A stretch of 64,000 nucleotides of DNA from Ciborinia camelliae (Eukaryota > Ascomycota > Leotiomycetes > Helotiales > Sclerotiniaceae): contig JANPYM010000005.1 of the NCBI GenBank assembly GCA_025890175.1, forward strand, positions 1,192,440 to 1,256,439. The letters run 5' to 3'. The notes under the pieces are model-generated. The model ran no database searches, had not been told where the DNA came from, and was given only the letters and a program-made list of their open reading frames with translations. A program made the position numbers and the translations under genes. Of the stretch, positions 58,905-64,000 are shown in pieces. Positions within the stretch are counted from its first letter, which is position 1; each line of letters opens with the position of its first letter.

Positions 58905-60749
58905 ATGACGATGGATCAAAGCAACCATAGTTTTGGAGGGGGGCTCGAAACTCCAGTGGACAGTGAACCTCAAACCTTGGGGCACAGCAGTCGAAACAGC
59001 AAGAATAACCCCAACTCTTTCCCACCAATTGTGGATTTATTAGAAGAATCCCCGGAGGTTAGGATCGAGAGGTTGGGTAGACAAAGACCTGAGGTCTTCA
59101 GGTCATTATGGGCGGAGATTGGATTTGTCTTTTCCATCTCCATGTCACAGGTGCTCACTGTAAGTTCTATCATTTGCTTTCCATTCTTTGATCTAGTCAT
59201 CGGATTCTGATAGTGGGGAAGGAATACTTTGTCACTGGGTTCACAGTTATATTGCCCACTCTGATCAAGAATATGGAAATACCATCCGCCTCCGCGACTT
59301 GGCCGGCCAGCGCCTTTTCGCTCACTTTGGCTTGCTTTCTTCTGGTCTTCGGTCGTTTATCTGATATGTATGGAGGGTATCCAGCATATGTGGCAGGCTT
59401 CGTTTGGCTCACTTTATGGAGTCTCGTAGGTGGATTTTCCACCAATCTTATAATGCTCAATTTCTGTCGGGCACTACAAGGCCTCGGCCCGGCAATGTAT
59501 CTGCCCTCCAGTGTAGCTCTTATCGGCATCATATATCGACCAGGACCACGGAAGAACTTGATTTTCTCAATCTATGGAGCATGCGCACCACTGGGATTCT
59601 TCGTGGGGATTTTCTTTGCTGGATTCGTGGCCGAGTACACACATTGGGGCTGGTGGTTTTGGATTGGTTGCTTTTTGGCAGCCATAACAGCTTTCACGTC
59701 TTACTTGACAGTCCCTTCTGATATCTCTAAGAAACGTAGAGTTCGCGAGGCACTCAGGGGCACAGATTGTCAAGTGAAAATGGATTGGTGGGGTGCAACT
59801 TTCATTGTCATGGGGCTCATTATCTTTACTTTCGCCATCATTGATTCGGCGCACGCACCGAATGGCTGGAAAACGCCCTATATATATATCCTATTTGTTA
59901 TCGGATTCTTGTTGCTTCTTGTCGCTGGATATATCGAGACGCAAACTAAGCAAGCCTTGATTCCTACCTCGTTCTTTCAGGTGCCATCCATGGTACCATT
60001 AGTGTTTGCACTCTTCTTGTGTTTTGGTTCTCTGGGAATTTTCCTACTTTATGCCACGTTCTACATGACTGGCGTCATGGGTGGCAGCCCATTACAACTT
60101 GTGGCTTGGTATGCACCAATGGCATTGGGCGGATGCATAATCTCTACACTTGGTGGCTTCATTCTACACCTATTACCCGGAACAGCCCTTGTAATTACAG
60201 CCGGAATAGCCTGGATTGTTGCACCTTTATTATTTGCTATTGCTCCAGCAGGCGTCAATTATGTAAGTATTCCCCAGGGCATTCTCAACGAAGCTGACAG
60301 ATTTTTAGTGGGCATATATATTCCCTGCAATGATATGCGCAACGATCGGGATCGACATAACCTTTATAGTGGCCAATATATTCTTTACTACTTCCCTATC
60401 GGAATCACAGCAAGGCCTCGCTGGCTCCATGGTAATGCTCATTCTACATTTAGGCATCGCAGTTTGCCTTGGATTCTCAGATATCATCAACACTTATACT
60501 CTGGATCGCCTGGGCCTTAGACAGAGTTACCACGCAGTATTTTGGTTTGAAGTTACATGTGCAGGCGTGTCATTGATCATAATGGCACTCTTTGTCAAGA
60601 TCAAGAGAGCAGAGAGTGAACTCACCGTTGATGAGAGAAACGCGGCGTCAAACGACATACAATTTGTGGAGGAAAGCGGACTGCCGACTCGAACGAGGGA
60701 CTTGGGAACAGATGGTGCAGAGGGTGCAGATGATGGGAAGTTAAATTGA
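58905..60749 (+). CDS. Major facilitator superfamily transporter, drug:H+ antiporter type
   Basis: Three exons (58905-59159, 59222-60262, 60309-60749; introns 62 and 46 bp) give 578 residues. The junctions are decided by homology: SMSQVLT|EYFVTGF and APAGVNY|WAYIFPAMICAT. A hydrophilic N-terminus of about 65 residues precedes 12-14 hydrophobic helices. The MFS motif-A-like loop is GRLSDMYGGYPAYVAG (about 128-143), and the first half also contains CRALQGLGPAMYLPSSVALI. The C-terminal tail is polar. The overall pattern resembles fungal DHA-type exporters (aminotriazole-resistance-like), which pump drugs or secondary metabolites; the actual substrate is unknown. A decayed regulator lies 0.9 kb downstream, which suggests a former inducible pair. 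Confidence 0.9.
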
Positions 60750-61659
60750 TTTTATATGCGTCAAAAAGCCTGATTTAAAAATCTACGAATTTATGCGGAG
60801 TTATTAATACCCTCGGGTCGTTGGATTTATGCGTTCGTGGATTAAAGCAATCAGAGCAAGAGCAAGATAGAAATAGAAATACACTACTCTGTTATTCTTC
60901 GTCCTCAGCATAGGCCATTACCATAGATCACTTACGTGTCCATGACTATTGATATGAATTGGTTTCGAACATTGTACCTGGACCTTGATTACGAGGTATG
61001 TAAATCAGTTTTGGACATTAGGTCCCCAGGTAGATATATGAACTATCGGTTTCGAACATCAAATTATATTAAAAAGAAATTGCACCTCGAAACTTTTTAG
61101 GGGAACTGTCTAGCTACTGCTGACATGGGTAATTTTCTTCGGCGTTTTCTCATATATCTAGCGTCCGGAATCACGGATACTTGTCTCGTTCCGACATTCT
61201 TCAACCTCGAACGGTTAGAGATGCACGACCTCCTTGAATTGCTATTTCCTCCCATGTTCGTCATCAATCGCGTTGAAAATGTCATGTGTAGATATTTTCA
61301 CTGCTCACGACCTTCTCTGCATCTTCTTTTGCTCAAACTATCAAGGTTGCCTAGATTCCGAGCGTTCCGCCAGTATGGATAGTGACATACATGCCGGTTT
61401 TTAGTAAACTAAGGCATTCGTTTGAAGCATGTCGGTCATACAAGGGCAGATAGTTACCAAGTAAAGATATTCCTACTCGATGTGCAAAGTATGTCATCTG
61501 GAATTTTGATCACAGGATTTTCAACCCTATTGACACACCTCTACAGTTAGGTGCTTGAAAAGTAGGAAGAAAGGTGTACTTTTGGAGACGAAACATTGTC
61601 CGAAGAAAATGAGATCTTCTAGAATCCAAGTCCACAAGAAGGAATTTTGAACAATCCGA
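60750..61659. other. Intergenic region between the MFS gene and the transcription-factor relic
   Basis: 3' UTR of the transporter and then sequence with no clear gene. The frames at 61097-61382 on both strands show no zinc-cluster Cys pattern, although a full transcription factor gene should have had one near here. Confidence 0.45.
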
Positions 61660-63189
61660 TACTGGTCAATGGCCAGTCGTGTTGCGGAGATGGAACGGAA
61701 ACTGGAAGGGATCCTAAATCTTTTGGTAGCCAAGACTCAAACTGAGTCTCTACCTTCTCAGCATCTGTATCTACCACCAGAAACCATGTCGTTGGATCTG
61801 TCGGAGATATTCGAGTTTTCGTTTCCATCACTGCCGATAGGAAGCACTAGTCCCAAACCATTTCGGCAAATGCTCCTACTAAACTCCTAAACCTTGGATT
61901 TGGTGGCTTTCAGGATGTCATTTCGTGGCGTATTGTCGACATCGAACAGGCTGAGGAGGCCCTTCAAGATTTTGCTGGTAGAGCCTCAGCCTTCCCACTT
62001 GTGCTCCTTAGGCCGTACCCCTCTCTAAAGACTCTACAGCATGAACGGCCTGTCGTATTACTTGCGGTTCTGGTGAGTACTAGCGTAAACACTGTTCCTA
62101 TTCAGAATCTTCATGAGAACGAGCTGCGCGAAACCATAAGTAGTCGTATAATTATGCAAGGAGAAAGTAGTCTCGACTCACTACAGGGAATACCTTTATG
62201 TCTTGCTTGGTAAGACCACGCTGAATGTTTACACGATCTCAGAAGTTCTTCATTTTAACGAAGCTAGGCATCACTACCATTACAGCCCGGCGAAGTAAAA
62301 TCTATTCCAGCTTACACAAATGGAAAATTATATGGTGATAGATCTTGGGGCTTTATAGACCAAAATTGGGTGCAGCACAAACAATCTACTCGAATATCCT
62401 TGGCTTTGAATGTCCAACGAAACGAACCTCTATTCAGAGAGAGGAAAGAAGAACTCTTGTCGGATGATTCTGTTTTACACCATCGTGATTCTTCTCACCT
62501 AAAGTGTATTGAACGGGAAACAATGTTCTATGTAGAATTTGTCATGGTCTGAGGAAACCAAACAGTCTCAAGTACCATAGGTCAGCGTGATCGAGACAGA
62601 TAGACTACTACCATTCTCCACACGAGTTCATCGACTTGGAGAGTAAGTTAGTGATGCCTTTGACTATTCAAATCATGGAAGGCTGGCTAATCTTGATGCT
62701 GCGCGAATTGAGATGTTCAATAGAACATTCGCTCAGCAGTTCCGAGATATAAAAATATATTTCCTCCCCCCACAGAGGCTTGGAGCAATCGTGAGTACTC
62801 ACTCTATCTGCGTGTTGAGAATTTCCGTCTTATTAACTTTGAAAGCAATATTGAGAGCATCATATGCACATCTCCGTGTACAGGTTGCCGAGATTAGTCT
62901 CCACGCCGTTGCATCAGATGTCGACCAATTCACAACAATGATGCCACCCCTTCAAAACTCCTGGTATCATTCTTCCGCAAGGACAGAGATATTGATCCGA
63001 TGTCTACAAGTAGGAAAAGATTACCTCGATGCTCTCGAAAAAAGCTTGGAGCCGTCCTCATATACAACGGCCAACTCCAAAGAAACGACATCTTGAACAT
63101 GAAACTCCTATGTCAAGAAATCAATGATGGCATACACGAGTCATCTCCGGAGCTCCGGGCTCCGATCAAGCAATTCTCAGTGGTTTAAA
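61660..63189 (+). pseudogene. Degenerate fungal Zn2Cys6-type transcription factor
   Basis: Fragments in order, in several frames: SRVAEMERKLEGILNLLVAK (61672-61731), the usual linker/coiled coil after the zinc cluster; then QDVISWRIVDIEQAEEALQD and SSLDSLQGIPLCLAW, where functional factors have LQGLLVYLAW; then MVIDLG, ERRTLVGCF, an LRASYAHLRVQVAEISLH segment and EILIRCLQVGKDYLDA, all typical of the fungal-specific middle homology region. Each is separated by stops or frameshifts, and I find no zinc cluster upstream. There is no way to read a continuous protein with plausible introns. It is therefore a decayed copy of a zinc-cluster regulator, sitting beside an intact MFS transporter. Confidence 0.65.
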
Positions 63190-63920
63190 CATATCATTTA
63201 CCAATATCATGCCTTCGATTCAGAATCTTCGTGGTGAGCTTCTTAGTTCGTTTATGTATTTGAAACCGGGGGAGTGTCCGTCGAGCAATGCGGTGGGGGG
63301 TTGGATGGCGTTTATGTGGAGAGAGGAACGTTACGATCGGGGGTAGAATGGCATGCATCAAACACCACGGCCGTACATCTCAAGGCACAATTATATCACA
63401 TACCTCCATCACAGTTCATCACATCTATACTCAAACACAGCGCACCATAAACTAGGTACAAATCTTCAAACCATTAGCGGCGTAACGCAAAACGCATTGC
63501 GCTCAAATGCCCGTATTGACACTTGGGGGTATATTATAAAACAATCGTACAGAAAGCGTCTCTGTATCTCCTCTCCCACCCTCTCCCTCCCCCTCCTTCC
63601 TCTCTCACACAGAATCATCTAACTTCACTTTCTCATCAATATAATACATGTGTGCAAACTCCCCGCTTAATCAAACAAAACTAGACAATCCCTTCCCCCC
63701 AGATATATCTTAGCACTCACGTCCCCTTCCTCTCCTGGTTTCTTTTGAATAGTGTGTTGGGTATGGCTGGATGTCGTATCTCGCAAACCCTTCGTATCTT
63801 TCTTAATATTCGTGTGGTGAACGTAAAAGCAGTAGTAAAAGCTCATTGTGTCAGAAATCAAGACCCGAAATCCTGTAGCGGGATTGTAAACCCCACTCTC
63901 CAGCCATCATGGTGAATATC
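63190..63920. other. Intergenic region between the transcription-factor relic and the right-edge gene
   Basis: No gene supported. The part from about 63600 on is probably 3' UTR of the right-edge gene, which is transcribed leftward. Confidence 0.45.
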
Positions 63921-64000
63921 TCAAATCGGATTATGCATTGGCGGCAAAGCGAAAGTATCACCCACCAGTCTTGGCGTGCTCTCTTTCGACGCACTCTTAA
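63921..64000 (-). CDS. 3' end of an unidentified gene entering from the right edge
   Basis: The minus strand is open from the window edge to a TGA at 63921, reading KSASKESTPRLVGDTFALPP and ending MHNPI. This looks like a plausible polar C-terminus. Only 25 codons are visible, so the call rests on amino-acid character alone. I do not recognise the family. Confidence 0.35.
   Translation of the reverse strand, partial: KSASKESTPRLVGDTFALPPMHNPI

Noticed and set aside
61097..61382. Zinc cluster of the decayed transcription factor
   Set aside because: Neither strand shows the CxxCxRRKxxCD pattern with six cysteines, so it was not included in the relic.

Overview
The window is nuclear DNA from a filamentous ascomycete. 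The evidence is compact genes with GT-AG introns of mostly 46-90 bp, lariat signals such as CTAAC or CTGAT, and a long A+T-rich block that looks like repeat-induced point mutation (RIP). Gene content, the A+T-rich isochore and intergenic DNA full of (TAGG)n/(CTAC)n motifs suggest a leotiomycete, possibly Sclerotiniaceae. That placement is inference. Family assignments come from recognising protein motifs by eye; no search was run.

Left part (1-13.5 kb): a partial minus-strand gene at the edge, a magnesium-chelatase-like AAA+ relative (minus), VPS16 of the HOPS/CORVET tethering complexes (plus), a Dma-type FHA-RING ubiquitin ligase (minus), a frameshifted F-box/LRR-like locus (plus) and the mitochondrial processing peptidase alpha subunit (plus). 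Centre-left (13.5-26 kb): a decayed ABC-transporter tail, then a gene-free, extremely A+T-rich block bounded by 187-bp direct repeats. Inside it are a 10-N gap flanked by near-identical 1.71-kb copies (probably unmerged contig ends) and a GC-richer island with 16-bp inverted arms.

Centre (26-46.9 kb): a two-exon membrane-anchored protein of unknown function, a PP2C phosphatase, ESCRT-III VPS2, the mitofusin FZO1, a plasma-membrane Na+/H+ antiporter and RIT1 (initiator tRNA modification). Right part (47-64 kb): a DUF4202 protein, a twin-SANT protein, a three-exon gene for a small secreted cysteine-rich protein whose exons are too short for simple ORF calling, ribosomal protein uL1 (RPL10A/RPL1), an MFS transporter, the wreck of a Zn2Cys6-type transcription factor, and the 3' end of another gene at the edge.

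The genes do not form one pathway. Several are core housekeeping genes: vacuole and endosome traffic (VPS16, VPS2), mitochondria (MPP alpha, mitofusin), translation (uL1, RIT1), ion homeostasis and signalling. The accessory parts are the A+T-rich block with its transporter relic, the small secreted protein, and the MFS transporter beside a dead regulator. The small secreted protein is the most interesting unlisted gene. No complete novel system such as a biosynthetic cluster or defence island is evident.
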